Source: a virus. From it: a stretch of 54,891 bases of DNA. The stretch lies in IMG/VR virus record IMGVR_UViG_3300032173_000007, positions 1-54,891 of that record; one strand, given 5' to 3'. Made by a program: the position numbers and the translations under genes. A model generated the notes under the pieces. It saw only the letters and a list, made by a program, of their open reading frames with translations. It was not told where the DNA came from and did no database searches. Shown one piece after another: positions 40,510 to 46,247 of the stretch; within the stretch, counting starts at the first letter, position 1; every line of letters starts with the position of its first letter.

Positions 40510-40709
40510 AGGTCTCCTTCCATTACCAAAAGGTCAGGCCATCGGGCCAGAATGGACTCTGCTTCCTGGGGAGTAGTAGCTTGCTCAAGCAAGTCTTCAA
40601 GTTCGTCCATCAGTTTCTCCTCTTCAGGAGAAGGTTGACGGAAGATGACAGCTTTTGGGGCTTTGATATTCCCACCAGCGGGCGACCAAACAACGTCATC
40701 GATGGACAT
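40506..40709 (-). CDS. Small acidic hypothetical protein
   Basis: The 67-aa product is coupled by TAATG to the upstream gene, and its own stop overlaps the next start (ATGA). It is helical (SPEEEKLMDELEDLLEQATTPQEAESILARWPDLL). No family is recognised. Confidence 0.6.
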   Translation of the reverse strand: MSIDDVVWSPAGGNIKAPKAVIFRQPSPEEEKLMDELEDLLEQATTPQEAESILARWPDLLVMEGDL

Positions 40710-40906
40710 TATTTCCACGGCGACCTCCCATAGAACATTTTACGTGAAAAGGCATCAAAAATGCGCTCAAAAAGTGATGCCTGAGTGGGATTCATTGTTG
40801 CCGGGTCCTGCCCTGATTCATCCGGGTGAATCTTTTTAACGGCTCTTACCATATCTTCATAGAACAATTTACCTGCTTCGGCAGGCGTCAAAAAGCGGTT
40901 TGGCAT
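40709..40906 (-). CDS. Small hypothetical protein
   Basis: The 65-aa product begins at ATG 40906 behind AGGAGG. It has a helical N-terminus (LTPAEAGKLFYEDMVRAVKKI) and a C-terminal helix (SLFERIFDAFSRKMF). Overlaps at both ends (18 bases upstream and TAATG downstream). Family unknown. Confidence 0.6.
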   Translation of the reverse strand: MPNRFLTPAEAGKLFYEDMVRAVKKIHPDESGQDPATMNPTQASLFERIFDAFSRKMFYGRSPWK

Positions 40907-41172
40907 AAGATAAACCTCCTCAACCAATGTAAACCTTGGTATTCTAATTGGTAAATTCGCACTGGAGTAACCTCATTACTATCGGCTAATTGGCGCACGC
41001 TCATGCCATAAGCTCTGGACATTAGAATTCCATAAAGTCTTGGTTGTTCTTCTTCTAATCGCAACAAAGCTGGAGGAAGGTTAAGTTTATCGTAGTGAAA
41101 ATCGATTCTTGAGTGTTTTTTAGTAATAACCCAATCAACCATTTTTTCTATGTCTTCGTCTTGTAGGCTCAT
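40888..41172 (-). CDS. Helix-turn-helix (sigma region 4-like) protein
   Basis: The 94-aa product ends with YGMSVRQLADSNEVTPVRIYQLEYQGLHWLRRFI, a strong sigma-70 region 4-type HTH: helix, turn, recognition helix and 'L..LR'. It is probably a late-gene regulator or an activator-like protein. The ATG is preceded by GGAGGGTAACTC, and the GC-rich segment lies upstream. It precedes the terminase block. Confidence 0.75.
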   Translation of the reverse strand: MSLQDEDIEKMVDWVITKKHSRIDFHYDKLNLPPALLRLEEEQPRLYGILMSRAYGMSVRQLADSNEVTPVRIYQLEYQGLHWLRRFILCQTAF

Positions 41173-41234
41173 GAGTTACCCTCCATTTTGTTGAAAATTT
41201 GTAAGTGAGGTCATTGGGAATCTAAAAATAATAA

Positions 41235-41560
41235 TTCGAGCGGGGGGGGATATGAAAATTTTTCCAAGGGCTTCGCCTGGCCCCCATACCCCCGGGGGCC
41301 CCTCGCACGCACGCCCTCGTTCCTTTTCTCCCCGCCCCACCCCCCGCCTTCCGCCCCCGTCGCTTCCCACCTTGACCCCCCGGGCCCCTTGGGCCTTAGC
41401 CATTTGCTTCTATGATCCAGCCTCGGCCTCGGAACTTGACCCCAAGTCCCGATCCGGGGCCAAGTCTTGATCCGGGGCGAAGTCCCGACCTCCCTCACGA
41501 CCTCCGACCTCCCTGCCGACTTCCCGATCCCGCTCTCTCGCACAAAACGGCCCCAAATTG
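41235..41560. other. GC-rich, low-complexity stretch between TerS and TerL (candidate packaging region)
   Basis: About 300 bases show long C or G runs, including the palindrome CCCCCGGGGG (41289-41298), an inverted pair GGCCCCC/GGGGGCC, and on the minus strand G-runs at 41330-41358 (GGGG, GGGG, GGGGGG and GGGGG) that could form a quadruplex. Open minus frames here (41176-41403, 41211-41564) are Gly/Arg-rich and not convincing. Location beside the terminase small subunit fits a pac or cos region. Confidence 0.45.
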
Positions 41561-41727
41561 CCACGATCTCTTGGGGGGTAATGGTTATGTATTACCTCCA
41601 ACCAATCCCGCCTAAAAAGGGCCGTTCTGTTCATTTTGCCGATCCACATTATCATGTTCCTGTAATACTTATTATGTAATGGGTTATCATAACCCCTTGA
41701 TTTTACTGCTTCTGCTGTTTCACTCAT
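41410..41727 (-). CDS. Hypothetical protein with Asp/Arg-repeat tail
   Basis: The 105-aa product starts at ATG 41727 behind CAAGGAG. Its first ~60 residues (SETAEAVKSRGYDNPLHNKYYRNMIMWIGKMNRTALFRRDWLEVIHNHYP) look like a small globular domain. The last ~40 residues are low-complexity Arg/Glu/Gly/Asp repeats that run into the GC-rich region; the true end is uncertain. It lies between the small and large terminase genes, like other small packaging-associated proteins. Confidence 0.55.
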   Translation of the reverse strand: MSETAEAVKSRGYDNPLHNKYYRNMIMWIGKMNRTALFRRDWLEVIHNHYPPRDRGNLGPFCARERDREVGREVGGREGGRDFAPDQDLAPDRDLGSSSEAEAGS

Positions 41728-41832
41728 AATAGCTCCTTGTGGATAACTTGGGGATATCGGTAAGTGGGACGGAATCATTATTACTCACCCCACTATCGCC
41801 TAAACCCTTAATTCTAAAGGCCGGCTTGTCTC

Positions 41833-42363
41833 TTATTGCTCTATCTCTATCTCATCTTCTTCCGCTTCCGTTTCCCGGATCGCACTCACCACCATCGCCA
41901 TGATGCCCACGTTGATGTCTACCTGGGACTGCTCCTTGAGGTGCCCCTTAAGCTTAGCGGCAAGCTCCAAAGTTTTGCGTTGGGTTTCCAATGCGGGGGC
42001 TTGGCGCTCCAGGATGACCGGCTGACCGTCCTGGCTGGTGGAGAAAAAGTGGGTAGCCTGAGCGTCGAGGAGGGCGCGAACCTTGTCGGCTAAAAAATCG
42101 TCCGTGATGCCTTTTTCATGCAAAGTAGTGATAAATGGCTTTATATGCTGAGGATTCCTGAGCAGCGCACAATTCCCACTCCTCGCTACCGTTTCAGCAT
42201 ATCCCGCCTCTCGCAGCGCTTCGCTTTGGCTTTTCCCAGCCAGCAGGGCAGCCGTAAATCTACGAGCCCTTGTTTTTATACCAAATGCATTTTTGGGTAA
42301 GTGGTGAGTCGGCTGATTTCCCCCCGCCTTATTACTCTTCTTGCTCCCGCCCTTCTTACTCAT
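41833..42363 (-). CDS. Small terminase subunit-like protein (terS)
   Basis: The 176-aa protein has an N-terminal Lys/Gly-rich tail, then a HTH-like region (RRFTAALLAGKSQSEALREAGYAETVARSGNCALL), a helical core with FLADKVRALLDAQATHFF and LETQRKTLELAAKLKGHL and an acidic C-terminus. This matches phage small terminase proteins, which bind the packaging site and feed terL. The start at 42363 was chosen over 42390, which lacks a Shine-Dalgarno sequence. Confidence 0.82.
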   Translation of the reverse strand: MSKKGGSKKSNKAGGNQPTHHLPKNAFGIKTRARRFTAALLAGKSQSEALREAGYAETVARSGNCALLRNPQHIKPFITTLHEKGITDDFLADKVRALLDAQATHFFSTSQDGQPVILERQAPALETQRKTLELAAKLKGHLKEQSQVDINVGIMAMVVSAIRETEAEEDEIEIEQ

Positions 42364-42449
42364 TCCTACCCCTACACTACTAGTATTCATACTTTTGCTT
42401 ACTATAAGCTAGATCTTAGCTAAAAGCAAGACTCTCCTCCTATCCTTCC

Positions 42450-42668
42450 TTAAGGTTTCCTTTCCCCCCCTCCCTCCTCTCCTTGCTCTTTGTCTTCTAT
42501 GTAGAATATCCAATGATTTTTCTTTTTAACTTCCACCAAGATCACCTTATTTCCTTTTTTGCAAACAAAGGACGGCCAGTTCTGTTTATCGATGATCCAA
42601 TCGTGTGCCTCGGCCGCTTGGCAAAAAGTTTCCTCTGCTTTGAATTTTTCACATTTTTTCGGATCCAT
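42450..42668 (-). CDS. Small nuclease-fold-like protein
   Basis: The 72-aa product has WIIDKQNWPSFVCKKGNKVILVEVKKKN, which looks like a compact PD-(D/E)XK core: a Pro-Ser at the first strand and EVK at the second (usual PD...EVK). It is too short for a complete nuclease, so it is a truncated or accessory form. Its acidic C-terminus is repetitive. It is the first late-operon gene, behind promoter-like sequence. Confidence 0.5.
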   Translation of the reverse strand: MDPKKCEKFKAEETFCQAAEAHDWIIDKQNWPSFVCKKGNKVILVEVKKKNHWIFYIEDKEQGEEGGGERKP

Positions 42669-42676
42669 CGCCTTCT

Positions 42677-42705
42677 CTTCTAATCTAGGTCTTCTATCTT
42701 GTCAA
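42677..42705 (-). promoter_or_regulatory. Leftward sigma-70-like promoter for the late operon
   Basis: On the minus strand TTGACA (42705-42700) is followed 17 bases later by TAGAAG (42682-42677), an imperfect -10. It sits just upstream of the first late gene at 42668. The -35 matches fully; the -10 is weak. Confidence 0.5.
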
Positions 42706-42839
42706 GCATTTTTTCTTATCCAACATCTTACTACCCCTCATAGTAAATGAGGAAAATCAAGGACTTAGCAGCCTGGCATAGGCCTTGCATGTTATATCAA
42801 GCTGTGATAAAGATCAAGCAAGGTCAGATAGCTCATTTT

Positions 42840-42983
42840 CCACCACTTTTTGACAAATTGGCAGATGCCCATAGAAAGGCCTCCATCAAGGCTTTTGAAG
42901 CTTTTCATCTTGCGGGGCCCTGTTTTTTACCTTCTAACCTCTCGATTTCAAAGGGATTTGACATCTTGTCAAAAAAGTGGTGA
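42840..42983. repeat. Long-spaced inverted repeat CCACCACTTTTTGACAA
   Basis: CCACCACTTTTTGACAA (42840-42856) and its near-complement TTGTCAAAAAAGTGGTGA (42966-42983) face each other across 109 bases. The motif includes a TTGACA. A DNA-binding protein could bridge or bind both to regulate the divergent operons. Confidence 0.6.
42957..42973. promoter_or_regulatory. Palindromic operator-like site
   Basis: TTTGACA-TCT-TGTCAAA is a perfect 7-3-7 palindrome inside the right arm of the long inverted repeat and about 85 bases before the sigma-54 site. It looks like a dimeric repressor or activator site. Confidence 0.5.
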
Positions 42984-43056
42984 TTTTCAACAGTTTTTCT
43001 GCACGCAAGACTTATGCCAACCCTTAAAAATCAAGTATTTACGATTTTGGACACAA

Positions 43057-43074
43057 TTGGCACGGGGATTGCAT
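43057..43074 (+). promoter_or_regulatory. Sigma-54 (RpoN) promoter, perfect consensus
   Basis: TTGGCACGGGGATTGCAT matches YTGGCACGRNNNTTGCW at every fixed base, with GG (43059-43060) and GC (43071-43072) exactly 10 bases apart. TATAAT overlaps at 43074-43079, but its -35 is poor. Transcription would begin near 43084, 30 bases before an AAAAAAGGAGAGCG site. Sigma-54 promoters need an enhancer-binding activator; the palindrome upstream could be its site. Confidence 0.7.
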
Positions 43075-43199
43075 ATAATAGAAGGCAGGCAGTTAACCAA
43101 AAAAGGAGAGCGAAAATGAGAAACGGTTTAGGAACTGAATGGGTAACCCCCGGGCTTGAGCCGCATGCGTTGTATTCATTAACTAAATTCAAGATAACC

Positions 43200-43225
43200 G
43201 GGGGCCGAAGGGCCCCCAAGGAGGG
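43200..43225 (+). repeat. Hairpin-SD cassette 1
   Basis: GGGGGCC (43200-43206), loop GAAG, GGCCCCC (43211-43217), then AAGGAGGG, 5 bases before ATG 43230. First of six such units; the loop is GAAG here and GNRA in most of the others. It differs from the rest because no stop codon separates it from the upstream frame. Confidence 0.85.
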
Positions 43226-43229
43226 AAAG

Positions 43230-43430
43230 ATGGAAAGAAAGTTAATGGTCAAGCAGTTGGTGGGCAAAATTCAAATCAAATACGGGCTTGCTCATCTTTA
43301 CGAGAGTGGTGAGCCGGGTTGGGTTGTAATTCGGCCCCTCTTGCCTTCCGGCTGCGAGGGGGGCTTAGAATTTGCATATAAACGAACAGATTTTAAGCCC
43401 GGAGCTTTGCGCAAGGCTTTACGAGTATGA
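43230..43430 (+). CDS. Small hypothetical protein, hairpin operon gene 1
   Basis: The 66-aa product begins after cassette 1: MERKLMVKQLVGKIQIKYGL, then EPGWVVIRPLLPSGCEGGLEFAYKRTDF, a mixed alpha/beta fold with no known family. An upstream ATG at 43116, behind its own AAAAAAGGAGAG site, is in the same frame with no stop and would add 38 residues, with the hairpin inside the coding region; that alternative start cannot be excluded. Confidence 0.6.
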   Translation: MERKLMVKQLVGKIQIKYGLAHLYESGEPGWVVIRPLLPSGCEGGLEFAYKRTDFKPGALRKALRV

Positions 43431-43444
43431 ATTAACCTTAACTC

Positions 43445-43468
43445 GGGGCCGCAAGGCCCCAAGGAGGG
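43445..43468 (+). repeat. Hairpin-SD cassette 2
   Basis: GGGGCC (43445-43450), GCAA tetraloop, GGCCCC (43455-43460), then AAGGAGGG. ATG follows at 43472. The GCAA loop is a GNRA tetraloop. Confidence 0.85.
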
Positions 43469-43471
43469 ATC

Positions 43472-43834
43472 ATGAGCAACTATAGAGAAAAAGAGTTTTG
43501 TTCTGATTCTGGTCTAACATTTCCCGAAGCTTACCAACTACACAAGAAGTTGTGGAGTTGGCTGGCAGAAAATCCCGGTTGCTGTAAACGAGATTGGCCG
43601 GGATGGGCAGAAAACGGCGGTGATGCGCCACCCGTCTTGAATCATTGTTTTGCTTGCGAGATCGCTCAAGCTGCTAAACGGGGAGATTGTACTTTGTGTC
43701 CGATCGAATGGCCGGGCGGGTATTGTGCAAATGAGCAGAGTCCGTTTTCCAAGTTTTGTAATGCCCCTGATATTCCTAAGCGGGTGGCTGCTGCTCAGGA
43801 AATAGCCACACTTCCTTGGCGAAAACGCAGTTAA
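43472..43834 (+). CDS. Cys-rich protein, hairpin operon gene 2 (paralog of 49706)
   Basis: The 120-aa product has LHKKLWSWLAENPGCCKRDWPGWAENGG, CFAC and CTLCPIEWPGGYC, then a basic EIATLPW ending. The same order of motifs occurs in the 49706-50107 product (LHQKLWNWLTENP...KDWPEWIENGG, CFAC, CPIKWPNGYC, AAREIATLPW), so the two are paralogs. Zinc binding is likely through the Cys pairs. Function unknown. Confidence 0.8.
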   Translation: MSNYREKEFCSDSGLTFPEAYQLHKKLWSWLAENPGCCKRDWPGWAENGGDAPPVLNHCFACEIAQAAKRGDCTLCPIEWPGGYCANEQSPFSKFCNAPDIPKRVAAAQEIATLPWRKRS

Positions 43835-43841
43835 CTAACCG

Positions 43842-43864
43842 GGGGCCGAAAGGGCCCCAAGGAG
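43842..43864 (+). repeat. Hairpin-SD cassette 3
   Basis: GGGGCC (43842-43847), loop GAAAG, GGCCCC (43853-43858), then AAGGAG. ATG 43872 follows. The upstream stop (TAA) and TTAACTAACC precede the hairpin, as in cassettes 2 and 4. Confidence 0.8.
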
Positions 43865-43871
43865 AAAGAAA

Positions 43872-44156
43872 ATGGTATATTACTACATTGGGGATGGGAA
43901 AAAGTTTGACACAAATGCCCATCAAGTCATCTACGCGGATGGGCATTACTCCTCTCGCGGAGTGAGATACTATCTCACCCGCGAAGGAAGGATAGTGTGC
44001 GAACAATGGTCTCGTTGGCAAGGTGAACACGACCATGCCAGGGAGATTACCGTCGAAGAGTTTCTACATGACATGTTCCTTTCTCCGCATCCTGACCGGG
44101 CGGAGAGGGCGATTCGGATCGCGGGCTTGCAGACTCGCGTTCCGGATTTCAAATAG
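43872..44156 (+). CDS. Hypothetical protein, hairpin operon gene 3
   Basis: The 94-aa product begins MVYYYIGDGKKFDTNAHQVIYADGHYSSRGVRYYLTREGRIVCEQWSRWQGEHDHAREITVEEF and ends with a helix. It looks like a small alpha/beta protein of unknown family. It lies between cassettes 3 and 4. Confidence 0.72.
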   Translation: MVYYYIGDGKKFDTNAHQVIYADGHYSSRGVRYYLTREGRIVCEQWSRWQGEHDHAREITVEEFLHDMFLSPHPDRAERAIRIAGLQTRVPDFK

Positions 44157-44179
44157 AGAGAGTGACAATTAACTAACCC

Positions 44180-44206
44180 GGGGGCCGAAAGGCCCCCAAG
44201 GAGGGG
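44180..44206 (+). repeat. Hairpin-SD cassette 4
   Basis: GGGGGCC (44180-44186), GAAA tetraloop, GGCCCCC (44191-44197), then AAGGAGGGG. ATG 44210 follows. This is the cleanest copy: a 7-bp perfect stem with a GAAA loop next to the Shine-Dalgarno sequence. Confidence 0.9.
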
Positions 44207-44209
44207 AAA

Positions 44210-44416
44210 ATGGACGAGGGGCTTAAAAGCTTCTTAAAAGAATTGGACGAAAGACTCCGCCAAACAGGTGTTTGTCCGAATTGTGGGAAGCCACGCTCTG
44301 GCATCCTACGGCCGAAAGGAAATTATCGGGCCCGAGGATTCCGGGGCAACGCTTACTACGAACCGGAGGGGAGAGAAGAAGCTGGAATGTGCACTTGCAA
44401 AATAAAAGAAAAATAA
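44210..44416 (+). CDS. Small zinc-ribbon protein, hairpin operon gene 4
   Basis: The 68-aa product has VCPNCGKPRSG and later MCTCKIKEK, giving a CxxC...CxC zinc pattern, with an N-terminal helix (GLKSFLKELDERLRQTG). Family unknown. Confidence 0.72.
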   Translation: MDEGLKSFLKELDERLRQTGVCPNCGKPRSGILRPKGNYRARGFRGNAYYEPEGREEAGMCTCKIKEK

Positions 44417-44424
44417 TCAAAAGA

Positions 44425-44444
44425 GGCCGCAAGGCCCAAGGAGG
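44425..44444 (+). repeat. Hairpin-SD cassette 5 (degenerate)
   Basis: GGCC (44425-44428), GCAA loop, GGCC (44433-44436), then CAAGGAGGA. The stem is only 4 bp, shorter than the others, but loop and Shine-Dalgarno are the same. ATG 44450 follows. Confidence 0.7.
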
Positions 44445-44449
44445 AAGTC

Positions 44450-45034
44450 ATGATTAGAATTATATCTCACGATCTCTCAAACTCTTGTTCGGTTGCCCGG
44501 CACGGCCGGCAAACTTGGCTTGTCGGGCGGGAAGGACAGCAAATCTTCGCTGTCCGCATTCGAGCAAAAAAAATAAAAACATTGGACGAAGCACTTGCCT
44601 GGCTTCGCCCGGAGGATGTGCCACACTATGCCCTCCGGCAAGGGGATTTATATTTCGTCCCCCTGCCGGGTTGGAGTCCGCCACTTTTGACAACCAACCT
44701 CACCCGCCCCGATTTCTCGGACGCGATAGAGTTCAATCAGCCGCCGCCTCGGACCTGGCGACGGACTTGCTGTCAAGAGTTTTCCCGTTTGCCTGCCCAT
44801 TCTCACCGCCTCGAGCAACCGGGGCGGGTAGTATGGGACGAAGGGGAAACTGCCTTCGTCGGGCGAAAAGGCGTAAGGTCACACCCTTGGAGAGGCCGTC
44901 CGCGTTATTTCGTTCGCGGACGCATAACCCACCCCGAGCACGGAATGCTCGACGTGGGTTATATTTGGCACGAAGTTGTGCCAAACAGGGCCGTCGGCCC
45001 GTGGCGGGTCGACCAAAGGTGGCAAGGAGATTGA
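44450..45034 (+). CDS. Conserved hypothetical protein, hairpin operon gene 5
   Basis: The 194-aa protein has the pattern seen in a widespread phage/archaeal family: WLVGREGQQIFAVR, then LDEALAWLRPEDVPHYALRQGDLYFVPLPG, then HSHRLEQPG..., a central VGRKG... and THPEHGMLDVGYIWHEVVPNRAVGPW. The role of this family is not known to me. It is GC-rich. An overlapping frame at 44485 is rejected because this one has the cassette and family-like features. Confidence 0.78.
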   Translation: MIRIISHDLSNSCSVARHGRQTWLVGREGQQIFAVRIRAKKIKTLDEALAWLRPEDVPHYALRQGDLYFVPLPGWSPPLLTTNLTRPDFSDAIEFNQPPPRTWRRTCCQEFSRLPAHSHRLEQPGRVVWDEGETAFVGRKGVRSHPWRGRPRYFVRGRITHPEHGMLDVGYIWHEVVPNRAVGPWRVDQRWQGD

Positions 45035-45038
45035 GAGC

Positions 45039-45064
45039 GGGGCCCGCAAGGGCCCCAAGGAGGG
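45039..45064 (+). repeat. Hairpin-SD cassette 6
   Basis: GGGGCCC (45039-45045), GCAA loop, GGGCCCC (45050-45056), then AAGGAGGG. ATG 45068 follows. A perfect 7-bp stem. Confidence 0.87.
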
Positions 45065-45067
45065 ATC

Positions 45068-45517
45068 ATGTATTCTCTACAAACCTATCGTATTCAGTTG
45101 CAAGCAAGAGAAGCAAGAGAAAATTTAGGCACGGCATGTAATCCGAAGAGCGTAGTAGCCATTGCTGAAGCGCTCTTTCAAGATTTAGATGCCGATCGGG
45201 AGCATTTTGTGCTCTTGTGTGCTGATACGAAGAACAGGATTTACGCTTATAAAGTCCTGTTTTCAGGCACTCAAGACAGCACAATGGTGGGAATCAAAGA
45301 AACCCTGCGAGCAGCTCTGCTCCTTGGCGCAGCAGCGATCATCATTGTGCACAACCACCCAAGCGGTGATCCCACTCCCTCCGAGAACGATAAAACAACA
45401 ACCCGGAACGTTGGGCGGGGATGTCGAGAGATTGATCTAAGATTTATAGATAGCATTATCCTTGGCGAAGAAAATTACTTTTCTTTCGCCGAAGGAGGTA
45501 AGTTAAATTCCTTATAG
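45068..45517 (+). CDS. radC: RadC-like JAB/MPN (JAMM) domain protein
   Basis: The 149-aa protein has the RadC/JAMM core: HFVLLCADTKNRI, and the catalytic motif HNHPSGDPTPSENDK at about residues 95-109 (H95, H97 and D108), with an ILGEENYFSFAEGG ending. It lacks the N-terminal HhH region of host RadC, like many phage or plasmid versions. RadC proteins resemble deubiquitinating metalloproteases, and the phage function is unclear. It is the last gene of the hairpin operon and is followed by a terminator. Confidence 0.9.
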   Translation: MYSLQTYRIQLQAREARENLGTACNPKSVVAIAEALFQDLDADREHFVLLCADTKNRIYAYKVLFSGTQDSTMVGIKETLRAALLLGAAAIIIVHNHPSGDPTPSENDKTTTRNVGRGCREIDLRFIDSIILGEENYFSFAEGGKLNSL

Positions 45518-45536
45518 GGATAATGCTTGAACGAAA

Positions 45537-45564
45537 AGAGGGGCTGAAAAGTCCCTCTTTTTTT
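45537..45564 (+). terminator. Rho-independent terminator after radC-like gene
   Basis: AGAGGGGCT (45537-45545), GAAA loop, AGTCCCTCT (45550-45558), then TTTTTT. This 9-bp stem with a GNRA loop and T-run is a textbook terminator for the hairpin operon. Confidence 0.92.
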
Positions 45565-45608
45565 ATGCCTTACTCATACCGCTCGATTTATCCGCTTCCC
45601 AGTTTGGA

Positions 45609-45650
45609 ATATCTGGTATGCGGCGGTCTTGGGATATCTGGTATGCGGCG
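45609..45650. repeat. 17-bp direct repeat, period 25
   Basis: ATATCTGGTATGCGGCG occurs at 45609-45625 and again at 45634-45650, in the gap between the terminator and the convergent zinc-finger gene. It might be an iteron-like or regulatory repeat. Confidence 0.75.
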
Positions 45651-45660
45651 CAATCTGGAA

Positions 45661-46029
45661 TCAGGCCAAATCGTGGCAGGCGCAGTAAGCCGTCTTGTTC
45701 CACTTCCCTAACTTTTTCCCGCACAACTTACACTTACCATTCCGGAGACGATTACCCAACCTTGGCATTGCTAAAGTCTTGTCAACACGCTTCTCTTTGA
45801 TTGGCTTGATAAATATTGCAAGCTTCAGGCCCTCATCCCCTTGGTGGCTGATAACCAAAGGCTCCAATCTTGGGTCTCCAGCAATCCTGTCCTTTTCTAA
45901 CCTAATCCAATCCTTCCCTTTAACCAAGCCTTCTGAAGTTGCAATCCAACCACCCGAGCTAATCCATAGTGTTAGTTGGTGATAACCCTTCGGCACTTTA
46001 GGTTTCGACATCTTTAGCCCCATTTGCAT
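45661..46029 (-). CDS. Zinc-finger protein beside replication ATPase
   Basis: The 122-aa product has an N-terminal beta-rich region (YHQLTLWISSGGWIATSEGLV) and ends with CKLCGKKLGKWNKTAYCACHD, a CxxC...CxC zinc pattern. Start at ATG 46029 follows AAAAGG; the downstream ATGs at 46023 and 46011 are possible. It may act in replication, given the adjacent AT-rich segment and fusion ATPase. Confidence 0.65.
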   Translation of the reverse strand: MQMGLKMSKPKVPKGYHQLTLWISSGGWIATSEGLVKGKDWIRLEKDRIAGDPRLEPLVISHQGDEGLKLAIFIKPIKEKRVDKTLAMPRLGNRLRNGKCKLCGKKLGKWNKTAYCACHDLA

Positions 46030-46050
46030 GCCCTACCTTTTCTCCAATCT

Positions 46051-46247
46051 GTAGCCTGAAATGTAGCCAACCTAATGAACATTGCTAAGTATTTAATTTT
46101 ACTAAAGAATATTTATATAAAATATAATATAATAGGGGTTATAGTATTTTTCTTGTTTTTTCATCTCTCTTTTATAGAGGTTTTTCATTCCGCTTTGCAA
46201 CGATGGGCATTGGCGGACAAATCGAGCCTGGCTACGGGTTTGGCTAC
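46051..46247. repeat. Inverted paired GTAGCC boxes flanking AT-rich DNA (possible origin)
   Basis: GTAGCC at 46051-46056 and 46063-46068 (12-base period) and the inverse GGCTAC at 46230-46235 and 46242-46247 (12-base period) frame about 160 bases, including a very AT-rich stretch (about 46080-46165). AATGTAGCCAA and TTGGCTACATT are 11-base inverted repeats. The arrangement resembles initiator-binding iterons flanking a DNA-unwinding element. Confidence 0.6.

Larger units (their letters stand above)
42669..43115. promoter_or_regulatory. Divergent intergenic control region
   Basis: This 447-base segment separates the late operon (minus) from the hairpin operon (plus). It holds a leftward TTGACA promoter, an inverted repeat pair, a TTTGACA-tct-TGTCAAA palindrome and a perfect sigma-54 site, each listed separately. 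An open plus frame at 42747-42983 has no ribosome-binding site and is not accepted. Confidence 0.6.

Noticed and set aside
41211-41564. 117-aa minus frame in the GC-rich tract
   Set aside because: Low-complexity Gly/Arg-rich sequence, no good Shine-Dalgarno, overlapping another low-complexity frame; composition artefact is more likely.
42747-42983. 78-aa plus frame in the divergent region
   Set aside because: No Shine-Dalgarno sequence, and it covers the regulatory repeats; protein character is poor.
44485-45141. 218-aa plus-strand frame
   Set aside because: It overlaps the 44450 gene in another frame, lacks a cassette or Shine-Dalgarno sequence, and is low-complexity Arg/Pro/Ala-rich, as expected of a GC-rich shadow frame.
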